DNA of 54,095 bases from Bacillota bacterium. GTDB lineage: Bacteria; Bacillota; Clostridia; Christensenellales; Aristaeellaceae. The stretch is from contig JAEVYX010000060.1 in assembly GCA_023392515.1 (NCBI GenBank), positions 1-54,095 of the forward strand, in the 5' to 3' direction. Both the position numbers and the translations under genes were made by a program. The notes under the pieces are model-generated. The model searched no databases. It saw only the letters and a program-made list of their open reading frames with translations, and had not been told where the DNA came from. This document shows, in pieces, positions 1 to 7,302 of this stretch; within the stretch, counting starts at the first letter, position 1, and every line of letters starts with the position of its first letter.

Positions 1-20
1 CTTGGCTATGGCGCCGTGTG

Positions 21-95
21 TGGAGCGGTAGACGAGATTCGAACTCGCGACATCCACCTTGGCAAGGTGGCACTCTACCACTGAGCTACTACCGC
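21..95 (-). tRNA. tRNA-Gly (anticodon GCC), CCA encoded
   Basis: The minus strand folds as a cloverleaf: the acceptor arms GCGGTAG and CTACCGC pair, the T-loop GTTCGAATC is present, and the anticodon loop contains GCC flanked by a CACCTT/AAGGTG stem. The discriminator base is U, as is usual for bacterial Gly tRNAs, and CCA is encoded at 21-23. It is last of four tandem tRNA genes transcribed leftward. Confidence 0.96.
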
Positions 96-100
96 ACACA

Positions 101-176
101 TGGTGCCTTGGGGCGGAATTGAACCACCGACACGTAGATTTTCAGTCTACTGCTCTACCGACTGAGCTACCAAGGC
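101..176 (-). tRNA. tRNA-Phe (anticodon GAA), CCA encoded
   Basis: The acceptor arms GCCTTGG and CCAAGGC pair. The anticodon loop reads CTGAAAA, giving GAA, and the T-loop is GGTTCAATTCC. CCA is encoded at the 3' end (101-103). Only 5 bases separate it from the Gly tRNA and 4 from the Asp tRNA, so it is co-transcribed with them. Confidence 0.96.
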
Positions 177-180
177 TTGT

Positions 181-257
181 TGGCGACCCGGAAGGGGCTC
201 GAACCCTCGACCTCCAGCGTGACAGGCTGGCATTCTAACCAACTGAACTACCGGGCC
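181..257 (-). tRNA. tRNA-Asp (anticodon GTC), CCA encoded
   Basis: The anticodon loop CTGTCAC sits on a CCAGC/GCTGG stem and gives anticodon GTC. The acceptor GGCCCGG pairs with CCGGGTC through one G-U pair near the end. The T-loop GGTTCGAGCC is present and CCA is encoded at 181-183. It lies between the Val and Phe tRNA genes in the same transcript. Confidence 0.95.
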
Positions 258-260
258 TAA

Positions 261-336
261 TGGTGGGAACAACAGGGCTCGAACCTGTGACCCTCTGCTT
301 GTAAGGCAGATGCTCTCCCAGCTGAGCTATGCTCCC
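261..336 (-). tRNA. tRNA-Val (anticodon TAC), CCA encoded
   Basis: The acceptor GGGAGCA pairs with TGTTCCC, the anticodon loop CTTACAA gives TAC, and the D-arm AGCTCAGCTGGGAGAGC and the T-loop are standard. CCA is encoded. It is the first tRNA of the leftward cluster, about 40 bases downstream of the promoter -10 box at 379-384. Confidence 0.95.
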
Positions 337-378
337 TGACGCCATCGTCTAAGCGTTTGTAACGCGGCGACGTTGTAT

Positions 379-407
379 ATCATACCCTGAATGACACTGT
401 TTGTCAA
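379..407 (-). promoter_or_regulatory. SigA-type promoter of the tRNA cluster
   Basis: On the minus strand a perfect -35 TTGACA (402-407) is followed after exactly 17 bases by the -10 TATGAT (379-384). It points at the four tRNA genes and lies just beyond the end of ligA, so it separates the stable-RNA transcript from the helicase/ligase operon. Near-consensus strength suits tRNA genes. Confidence 0.85.
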
Positions 408-502
408 TAAGAAAATTGCATTTTTCCCATACTTCTTCCGCAGAATTTTTCCAAACACCAAATCAGTGTTAGGCCTATACATTTTTCGGGAAGATTCTTC
501 CA

Positions 503-2497
503 TCATTTCCCTACTCTTTCCATAAACTGCTTTTCATCCAGAATGGGAATATTGAGCTGTATAGCTTTCTCCAGCTTGCTTCCGGCGTTTTCACCACATA
601 CTACAAAGGCAGTCTTGCGGCTGACGCTGCCTGCTGCTACGCCGCCGTGAAGGCGTATAAGGTCCTCTGCTTCATTCCGGGATAAAGTAGGCAGTGTCCC
701 GGTTACAACGACACTGAGCCCGCTTAAGGCGCCACCACCCGTACGTTTGGCCTCCTGGGGCGCAACGCCTGCATGGAACAGATTCTCTATCATCTCCTGA
801 TTTTCCCGAAAGGAAAAAAACTCCACAATGCTCTGGGCAACCACATCGCCCACTTCAGGTATAACCGTCAATTCTTCAAATGTTGCCTTTTTCAAAGCCT
901 CCAAGGTACTAAAATGCTGCGCTAGGTCCCTGGCTGTCTTTCTGCCCACATTCGGGATGCCCAGAGCAAACAAAAAAGCGTCCAGCGTACAATGTCTGCT
1001 TGCCTCCAAGGCATTTAGCAGGTTATCAGCGCGTTTTTCCTGAAACCCATCCAATTGTAGCAGTTGCTCTCTGCGTAAGCTATAAAGCCCTGCTGCATCC
1101 CTTATATCGAATGCGTCATACAGCAATTCCGCTGTCTTCTCCGAAAAAGAGGTGATATCCATGGCATCACGTCCGGCAAAGTGTGCAAGCCTGGCCACTG
1201 CCTGAGGCCTGCAGGTTATACGGTTAAGGCAAAACAGATGCGCCCCCCGCTCTTCAAGCACATGTCCGCAAGCCGGACATTTATCCGGTTTTGCGATTAC
1301 TTTTTCATCCGGAGAGACATCTCCGACCCGGCCTGTAATTTCCGGAATCACATCGTTGGAACGACGCAGCCACACTTGGCAGCCGATCGCTACCTTTTTA
1401 CGCTGGATATCACCCCAGTTGTTCAGTGTTGCCCGTTTTACTGTGACGCCGCCAAAGTCCACCGGAGTCAGATGGGCCAAAGGTGTCAGCTTTCCTGTAC
1501 GCCCCAATTCCCATGTAACATTCTCCAATGTAGATATATTTTCTTCCGCTTCAAACTTAAAAGCGACCGCCCAACGGGGAAATTTGTCGGTATAACCTAG
1601 CGCTTGGCGAAGGGAGAAATCCCCTATCTTGATGACCGCCCCATCAATCAAAAAATCCAACGCATGCCGCTTATCGATTATTTCTTGAATACCTGTGCGC
1701 AACTGTTCCAGACTATCAGCCCTGGTTAGGTAGGAGCTTGTAGGAAATCCATTCTCCTGCAAAAATGCCATCATGCCATCTTGCGTGTTAAAGGGGGGAG
1801 ATTGAATTGCTCCCGTCTGGTAAAAGAAAGCATCCAGCTTGCGGGATGCAGTCACCGCCGGATCCAGGTTGCGCAGCGCGCCGGCCGCGGCATTCCGCGC
1901 GTTTTTAAGAGGTTCAGCCGCCGTTTGATTATATTTCTCCAGAACGGACAAGCGCATCAGGCACTCTCCCTGCACTTCCAAAAGGCCCTGGTAGGGAATG
2001 GTTAGCGGTACGGCGCGCAGCGTCTTGACTTGAGGCAGGATCGCCTCACCCACCTCGCCATTTCCGCGGGTAGCCGCTTGAACCAGCTCTCCCTTGTCAT
2101 AGGTGAGGTTAATAGTCAAGCCGTCAAACTTATACTCAATATAATAAGTAATAGCGGCGGGATCGAAACCCGATTGCTGCGCCAACTTTTCCACACGATG
2201 AACCCATGCTTCCAATTGTGTGTCGCTTTGTACCTTATCCATGCTCCACAGCCGTACAAGATGCCTGTGCTGATTAAAAACGGCAAGAGGCTGCCCTCCT
2301 ACCCGATGCGTGGGAGAATCGGGTAGGCGCAGCCCGGTTTCCTGTTCCAATACCGTCAACTCATCATATAGCCGGTCCCATTGCGCATCGGACAATATGG
2401 AGTCAGAGTTTTCATAGTACGCTCTGCTTGCTTCATTCAGGCGGTCCACCAAATGGCGCATCCGGCCTTCCGCTGGCATTTGCTGCGGATCGTTCAT
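503..2497 (-). CDS. ligA: NAD-dependent DNA ligase LigA
   Basis: LigA seals nicks during replication and repair using NAD+. The adenylation motif KFDG is visible (Lys near residue 123 from the chosen start), followed by OB-fold strands, a four-Cys zinc finger (Cys about residues 407, 410, 423, 429), helix-hairpin-helix repeats (GIPNVGRKTA, VIPEVGDVVA) and a C-terminal BRCT domain (GLSVVVTGTLPTLSRNEA). Its 664 residues match the usual length. An in-frame GTG at 2506 overlaps the Shine-Dalgarno; the ATG at 2497 lies 8 bases after AAAGGG and is preferred. It follows pcrA after about 18 bases, the common Firmicute pcrA-ligA operon order. The adenylation-domain motif SLDNA is replaced by a divergent LWSMDKVQ, but no catalytic residue is obviously missing. 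Confidence 0.97.
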   Translation of the reverse strand: MNDPQQMPAEGRMRHLVDRLNEASRAYYENSDSILSDAQWDRLYDELTVLEQETGLRLPDSPTHRVGGQPLAVFNQHRHLVRLWSMDKVQSDTQLEAWVHRVEKLAQQSGFDPAAITYYIEYKFDGLTINLTYDKGELVQAATRGNGEVGEAILPQVKTLRAVPLTIPYQGLLEVQGECLMRLSVLEKYNQTAAEPLKNARNAAAGALRNLDPAVTASRKLDAFFYQTGAIQSPPFNTQDGMMAFLQENGFPTSSYLTRADSLEQLRTGIQEIIDKRHALDFLIDGAVIKIGDFSLRQALGYTDKFPRWAVAFKFEAEENISTLENVTWELGRTGKLTPLAHLTPVDFGGVTVKRATLNNWGDIQRKKVAIGCQVWLRRSNDVIPEITGRVGDVSPDEKVIAKPDKCPACGHVLEERGAHLFCLNRITCRPQAVARLAHFAGRDAMDITSFSEKTAELLYDAFDIRDAAGLYSLRREQLLQLDGFQEKRADNLLNALEASRHCTLDAFLFALGIPNVGRKTARDLAQHFSTLEALKKATFEELTVIPEVGDVVAQSIVEFFSFRENQEMIENLFHAGVAPQEAKRTGGGALSGLSVVVTGTLPTLSRNEAEDLIRLHGGVAAGSVSRKTAFVVCGENAGSKLEKAIQLNIPILDEKQFMERVGK

Positions 2498-2515
2498 GGT
2501 ATTCACCCTTTATCC

Positions 2516-4795
2516 CTATTCGCCAACCTTGACAATAGGCGCAATACTCAAAGAAAATTCTTTTGTGCCATAAGCAGCAAATTCGATGATGATACGGGCT
2601 TCCCCGCCGCTGCCTTGCACCTTAACCACATTACCTTCTCCAAACTTCTTGTGCATCACACGGTCGCCTGGAGAAAAAAGATTTTGCATGGCACTTTTCC
2701 CAAGTTCTCTGGCAGCCGAGGGTGCAAAACCCTTTTGTACCCCGGGAATGCCCAGCGCTTGCGGCCGCGGTGTAATTTGAGGCGTGCCAAAGGACAAATC
2801 GTGGGTACGGGCGGGCTTTACAGGCCGCTGATAGGTCGGCGAGGCAGGTTTGGCATTTCCAAAGGATCGTTCCATTTTTGATATCCATTCGTCATCCAAC
2901 AGCCGCTTTGGAATTTCATTCAAGAAGCGGGATGGTGGATTATGAGACAGCTGGTTAAATAGCATTCGCTGGGATGCGTAAGATAAATACAACCGCTGCC
3001 GAGCACGCGTAATGCCTACATAGCAAAGGCGGCGCTCCTCTTCCAACCGGCCTTCATCCATCACCGAACGGCTGGATGGGAAGAGCCCATCCTCCAGCCC
3101 TGCAAGGAATACAATGGGGAATTCAAGACCCTTGGCGCTGTGAAGCGTCATTAATGTTACATATTGGGGCACGTTTTCTGACTGATCCAAATCAGTTACC
3201 AAAGCTACATTTTCCAGAAAGTCTTCCAGCTGCGGGTTATCTGCTTTCTTTTCAAATTCTTCTACCGCGCCGATGAGTTCCTGCATATTTTCCAGGCGAT
3301 TTTTAGCCTCGTCGGTATCTTCCTGGGCATATTGCTCCTGCAAGCCCGTATCTTGAATAACTCTTTTTACAAAATCAGATAGGGACATTTCCTCTTTCAT
3401 GGCTACCAGCCGGTTCATCAGCCTTGCAAAATCGCCCACACACTTTTTAGGACGAGCCGACAGGCTTTCCGGCATATCCTGCAGCGCACTGAACAAAGGC
3501 ATGCTGTTATCCTGGGCGTGCCGGGCCAATTCTGCAATGGTTGCATCCCCAATGGCACGCTTGGGCTGATTGATGATACGGCGCAAAGATACATCATCCG
3601 CGGGATTCACTATCACCCGCAAATAGGCAATCACGTCGCGTACTTCTTTACGGTCATAAAAGCGAAGCCCGCCAAAAACTTTATAAGGGATGCCCGCACG
3701 GACCAGCATTTCTTCCATGACGCGGCTTTGGGCATTGGTTCGGTATAGAATCGCCATGCCGCCATATGATTCACCATTCAAGATTAGCTGCTGCATCCTG
3801 TCGCAAACCCAGGCAGCCTCTTCCCGTTCGTCGCCGGCGCAGAAAACTTTAATCGGGGCACCTTCAGGCATCTCCGTCCATAAGGCCTTTTCTTTGCGCC
3901 CTACGTTGTGGGCAATGACCTGATTGGCGGCATCCAGGATATTGGCGGTGGAACGGTAGTTTTGTTCTAGCTTGATGACTACGGCATCCGGATAGTCCTT
4001 TTCAAAATCCAATATGTTGTGGATGTCCGCACCCCGCCAGCCATAAATGGACTGATCGTCGTCACCTACTACACACAAATTACGGCTTTGTGCGGTAAGC
4101 AACTTTACCAGCATGTACTGGGCATAATTGGTGTCCTGATACTCGTCCACCAGCACATATTGAAAGCGGTTTCGATAGCTTTCCAGCACAGGAGGATGGT
4201 CTGCAAAGAGTTCCAGCGTGCGCATGATCAGGTCATCAAAATCAAGGGCATTTGCGCCCCTGAGCTTTTCTTCGTATAACTGATATGCATCGTAAATCAT
4301 CTGGTTACGGTAATCCTTACTCGTTTCCGCAAACCAGTCCTTAGGAGCCAAAAGGCGATTTTTCGCATCAGAAATTTTCCCCTTCAGTTCCCGGGGAGGG
4401 AGAAATTTCTCATCCAGGTTCATATGTTTTAAGATTTCTTTGAGGACGTTCATCTGATCGTCGTCATCATAAATGGTAAAAGAGCGGGTATATCCTAGTT
4501 TTTCTATGTCCTTGCGCAATATGCGGGCGCACGAGGCATGAAAAGTAGAAATCCAGGCTTCTTGAGCTTGTTCTCCCACCAATTGCGCAATACGCTCCCG
4601 CATTTCCCTGGCTGCCTTATTTGTAAAGGTAAGGGCTAAAATTTGCCACGCAGGAATACCGTGGTCGATCAGGTTCGCCACACGGTACGTCAACGCCCTT
4701 GTTTTGCCACTGCCCGCTCCGGCCAAGATAAGCACCGGACCCTGCAATGTTTCGGCGGCCTTTCGCTGCTGGGAATTCAGCGTTTGCAAATTCAT
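2516..4795 (-). CDS. pcrA: ATP-dependent 3'-5' DNA helicase PcrA/UvrD
   Basis: A superfamily 1A helicase acting in nucleotide excision repair, rolling-circle replication and clearance of transcription or recombination complexes. Walker A GAGSGKT is at residues 26-32, motif II is VDEYQDTN, motif III GDDDQSIYGWRGA and motif IV/QxxR QNYRST; the C-terminal motifs VTLMTLHSAKGLEF and YVGITRA are intact. The last 60 residues contain the Tudor-like domain GDRVMHKKFGEGNVVKV that in PcrA binds RNA polymerase. Its 759 residues are typical. It is first of the pcrA-ligA pair, and the YerC-like regulator lies upstream on the same strand with a 34-base gap, so all three may share a transcript. Confidence 0.97.
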   Translation of the reverse strand: MNLQTLNSQQRKAAETLQGPVLILAGAGSGKTRALTYRVANLIDHGIPAWQILALTFTNKAAREMRERIAQLVGEQAQEAWISTFHASCARILRKDIEKLGYTRSFTIYDDDDQMNVLKEILKHMNLDEKFLPPRELKGKISDAKNRLLAPKDWFAETSKDYRNQMIYDAYQLYEEKLRGANALDFDDLIMRTLELFADHPPVLESYRNRFQYVLVDEYQDTNYAQYMLVKLLTAQSRNLCVVGDDDQSIYGWRGADIHNILDFEKDYPDAVVIKLEQNYRSTANILDAANQVIAHNVGRKEKALWTEMPEGAPIKVFCAGDEREEAAWVCDRMQQLILNGESYGGMAILYRTNAQSRVMEEMLVRAGIPYKVFGGLRFYDRKEVRDVIAYLRVIVNPADDVSLRRIINQPKRAIGDATIAELARHAQDNSMPLFSALQDMPESLSARPKKCVGDFARLMNRLVAMKEEMSLSDFVKRVIQDTGLQEQYAQEDTDEAKNRLENMQELIGAVEEFEKKADNPQLEDFLENVALVTDLDQSENVPQYVTLMTLHSAKGLEFPIVFLAGLEDGLFPSSRSVMDEGRLEEERRLCYVGITRARQRLYLSYASQRMLFNQLSHNPPSRFLNEIPKRLLDDEWISKMERSFGNAKPASPTYQRPVKPARTHDLSFGTPQITPRPQALGIPGVQKGFAPSAARELGKSAMQNLFSPGDRVMHKKFGEGNVVKVQGSGGEARIIIEFAAYGTKEFSLSIAPIVKVGE

Positions 4796-4829
4796 TTTTC
4801 TCTTCCTCTATCTTCCGTCAAATGATCTA

Positions 4830-5192
4830 TCATTCCCCTTGGGAGTAAAGGCTCGGTGAAAGCTCTCCGCTTTTTTCCATCGCGTCCAGCACCCGGCTAT
4901 ATCCCTCAGCGCCATATAGCAGCGCCCGGTTTACCCGGCTGATGGTCGCAGTGCTGGCCCCAGTCTTTTTTGCAATTTCCTGGTATGTAATTTTTTCACG
5001 GAGCATGCATGCAACTTCCAGCCGCTGTGCTATGCTTCTTAACTCCTGAATCGTGCAGACATCTTCAAAAAAGCGGTAAGCATCCTCTACATCATGAAGC
5101 GCCAACATGGCCTGCATCAGCAAGTCTGTCTGCTTGGTCTGAATCTTTGGCATAAACACGGCGGCGGCCTCCCATGATAAATCCTTTGACAT
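4830..5192 (-). CDS. YerC/YecD-family TrpR-like regulator
   Basis: A small DNA-binding protein of the TrpR superfamily; members are mostly uncharacterised repressors in Firmicutes. The helix-turn-helix is clear: ITYQEIAKKTGASTATISRV. The preceding helices resemble the YerC core (LHDVEDAYRFFEDVCTIQEL). In Bacillus yerC lies close to pcrA and ligA, as here, which supports the call. The 120-residue form starts at 5192 with a poor ribosome site. A Met 13 codons in (5153) gives 107 residues, closer to the usual size, but its GGGAGG is about 14 bases away, so the start is undecided. The regulated genes cannot be told from the sequence. Confidence 0.88.
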   Translation of the reverse strand: MSKDLSWEAAAVFMPKIQTKQTDLLMQAMLALHDVEDAYRFFEDVCTIQELRSIAQRLEVACMLREKITYQEIAKKTGASTATISRVNRALLYGAEGYSRVLDAMEKSGELSPSLYSQGE

Positions 5193-5257
5193 TTTATAAA
5201 AGAGCCTGTTTACTTAAAACAAAGGCTCGCGGCACAACTGATAATACTACCCCATAA

Positions 5258-5268
5258 AGTATACCACA
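5258..5268 (-). promoter_or_regulatory. Candidate extended -10 promoter for yerC-pcrA-ligA
   Basis: The minus strand reads TGGTATACT, a TGn extended -10 joined to TATACT (5258-5263), about 65 bases upstream of the yerC-like start. There is no good -35 at 17 bases, so the call rests on the extended -10 and on its position after the spoIIP terminator. Confidence 0.45.
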
Positions 5269-5284
5269 GATTTTGCCGCAAGGA

Positions 5285-5326
5285 AAGCAAAATGAAAGAA
5301 AGCGGGGCTTTTCTCCTCCCGCTTTC
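5285..5326 (-). terminator. Rho-independent terminator of DUF1614-spoIIP
   Basis: Just after the spoIIP stop the minus strand forms a 9 bp stem (GAAAGCGGG at 5326-5318 with CCCGCTTTC at 5306-5298) followed by the T-rich tract TTTCATTTTGCTTT. It ends the sporulation operon before the yerC promoter. Confidence 0.75.
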
Positions 5327-5335
5327 CTCTTACAA

Positions 5336-6493
5336 TTACTTCTTATCTGGTTTTTTTCCAAAAAGACCGCCCGTCATTTCGCTGGTGGAACGCTTTAATT
5401 TATCCAAGGTACCCTGCTTGGAACCAGTTGCAATCAGCGCATAGATCACCAATCCGGCCACAAAAACCCCAATCACCCATAGTATGCCGCTGCCTGCGCC
5501 TGCGTCACTTTCTGTCGAGGGGGTGTTCGCATTGTTCGTATTTCCGGTTGCGTTCCCGGGGCTTACATCACTGGCAGCGCCGGCCGCACCTGTAACGCCA
5601 CCGTAAAGGGACTTATACAGCACATCTGACATAACTTCCGTTGCCTTTAGCGCACGTTCTTTGCTGATGGTATGGGTGCCAAATTCCAAAAGAACACTTC
5701 TGGGCGATATATCTTGATTGTAGGTCCCTTTCCCGATATAAATGTCTTTGATGAGCCCGGGATACACTTTATCCCCTACCGCTTTGATTTGCGCGGCAAA
5801 TTTTTTGTTTGCGCTGCTGTTTTGATTGCTGCGTCCTACCAACAGTCGTACTTTGCTGGCGTTTTCTCCTTGTAGCTTGGTGGTATACTCCGAAGGATCA
5901 GGTATGCCATCTCTGTGAATATCAAATATCGCATCCGGGCCTGTTTGCAAAAGCTTTACCGCAGTTTGCCTGCTGCGGCGATATGCGCCTGCATCATGGG
6001 GATGATGGGTTGCGGTGCTGTATTCTACCGAAACGCCTTTTTTCTCAAATTGCGCTTTTAGCGCCTCTGCCACATCATAAATGCCGGCATCCGTCTTTTT
6101 TGAGCTTGCACCATCTGTAGGCACATAGCTCTCATCGCTATGTGTGCAATAGATGGCTATCTTCTTTTCACCTCCAGCGGCGGCTACAGGCAGCGATGCG
6201 TCCGCATCCAACCAGGAGACGTCCGGAAGCTCAAACAATCCTAAACTTTGTGCTACCGCTGTTTTTTTCGACTCATTTACGGAGATAATCTTAAAGTGCT
6301 TGTTATCCCCGCTGATATATTCGTCATCCGGTTCCGGTGTTCCGCAAAACGATGTTACTATTTGACCCTTTTCATCCATTATTTCGAAAATGGGCTCAAT
6401 TTCTCCCTCCGCATTCTCCGTTTCCCCCTGCGCCATGGCATAAACAGGAGTCAGCATCAGGAGAATGAGTAAAATCGCCAGACTTTTTCTCAT
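5336..6493 (-). CDS. spoIIP: Stage II sporulation protein P (cell-wall hydrolase)
   Basis: SpoIIP is the amidase/endopeptidase that, with SpoIID and SpoIIM, thins septal peptidoglycan and drives engulfment of the forespore. The N-terminus is a signal sequence (LAILLILLMLTPVYAMAQ). The catalytic domain from about residue 110 contains the metal-ligand region IAIYCTHSDESYVP and DAIFDIHRDGIPDP, and near its end VLLEFGTHTIS. A membrane segment (GILWVIGVFVAGLVIYALIA) and a basic tail close the protein. Family members are usually anchored at the N-terminus, so signal peptide plus C-terminal anchor is worth noting. Its start overlaps the upstream DUF1614 stop by 4 bp (ATGA), so translation is coupled. 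I found no convincing SigE promoter upstream. Confidence 0.95.
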   Translation of the reverse strand: MRKSLAILLILLMLTPVYAMAQGETENAEGEIEPIFEIMDEKGQIVTSFCGTPEPDDEYISGDNKHFKIISVNESKKTAVAQSLGLFELPDVSWLDADASLPVAAAGGEKKIAIYCTHSDESYVPTDGASSKKTDAGIYDVAEALKAQFEKKGVSVEYSTATHHPHDAGAYRRSRQTAVKLLQTGPDAIFDIHRDGIPDPSEYTTKLQGENASKVRLLVGRSNQNSSANKKFAAQIKAVGDKVYPGLIKDIYIGKGTYNQDISPRSVLLEFGTHTISKERALKATEVMSDVLYKSLYGGVTGAAGAASDVSPGNATGNTNNANTPSTESDAGAGSGILWVIGVFVAGLVIYALIATGSKQGTLDKLKRSTSEMTGGLFGKKPDKK

Positions 6494-7149
6494 TTTTCCG
6501 TTCTTCCTTTCTCCTTGGGCGTGTGGATGTTGGAATCCTTGGGTGGGTTTTTCCCCCGTACCATCCGTTCAGCAACTTCCCCAATCAGTTCCGCTAGCAG
6601 CACCCCAATAATACCGCTGATGACCATGGCATCCAGTACGCCCGCACCACCAAGTACCAATTGCTGCTGTATTCCTTGGGACCAGTTCACAACCGCAACT
6701 GCTATATCCGCCAGGAGGACGCCCAGTACGCCGCAAATGAAAGCATTTCGGCGGGATCTGCCCAATAAGTAGGCTGCCAAACCGCCTACAATGCCGTACA
6801 CATAGTTGGGATCAATCACAATCTGTTCCGGCTCATTGGGCATCACCAGCCCCAGCACATATACCACACCGGCCGTTAAAAGCGTGCCGATGACGGCTCT
6901 TCCCTTTTCCTTTCCCGTTTCGGCTTTGATAATCATCCAGAGACAGACTGCCACAGGAACAAGGGCGCCGCCTATGTTGAATTGCACCATACCGATTTGT
7001 ATGTCCGGGATCAGCGTGCCAAAGAACATGGCTGCCACAATAATCAATGCCGCTCGGTCGCTTAGCCGCATCCTGTCCAACACTCGCTGGGCTACCCCAA
7101 AGAAAATCAATACCGCCACCGCGGTGAGCAATATCATGCCTATGGACAC
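6490..7149 (-). CDS. DUF1614-family integral membrane protein
   Basis: A hydrophobic protein of about 219 residues with roughly six membrane helices and family-like motifs such as NIGGALVPVAVCLW, YVYGIVGGLAAYLLGRSRR and LGGAGVLDAMVISGI. These match DUF1614 as I know it; function is unknown. An ATG at 7170 has no ribosome site, but its own first codons contain AGGAGG (7159-7164), which lies 9 bases before a GTG at codon 8. I therefore take GTG (7147-7149) as the start, giving MSIGMILLT. It overlaps spoIIP by 4 bp, which suggests a role in or expression during sporulation; that is inference from context. Confidence 0.85.
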   Translation of the reverse strand: MSIGMILLTAVAVLIFFGVAQRVLDRMRLSDRAALIIVAAMFFGTLIPDIQIGMVQFNIGGALVPVAVCLWMIIKAETGKEKGRAVIGTLLTAGVVYVLGLVMPNEPEQIVIDPNYVYGIVGGLAAYLLGRSRRNAFICGVLGVLLADIAVAVVNWSQGIQQQLVLGGAGVLDAMVISGIIGVLLAELIGEVAERMVRGKNPPKDSNIHTPKEKGRTEK

Positions 7150-7237
7150 AAGCCGATTCCTCCTACGCATTCATTCACGAGAAAGTGTTCCCTGCGTGAA
7201 AAGAGAATATGCGTACACGCATCCCTTGGGGAGACGA

Positions 7238-7266
7238 TTGTGAAATGCCCCAAAATGTGGTATAGT
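7238..7266 (+). promoter_or_regulatory. SigA-type promoter of the topoisomerase operon
   Basis: -35 TTGTGA (7238-7243), 17-base spacer, -10 TATAGT (7261-7266), about 36 bases before the parE-like start codon. It is divergent from the DUF1614-spoIIP operon. Confidence 0.75.
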
Positions 7267-7302
7267 AAAGAGTATGGAAACGAATTTACAAGGAGCGAGA
7301 CC

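Noticed and set aside
440..470. Imperfect hairpin after ligA as a terminator
   Set aside because: The stem has a mismatch and is followed by A-rich rather than T-rich sequence on the minus strand.
7171..7237. Possible SigE promoter (CATATTCT) upstream of DUF1614-spoIIP
   Set aside because: Only the -10 resembles SigE; no matching -35 at 14-15 bases. Not listed although SigE control is expected.
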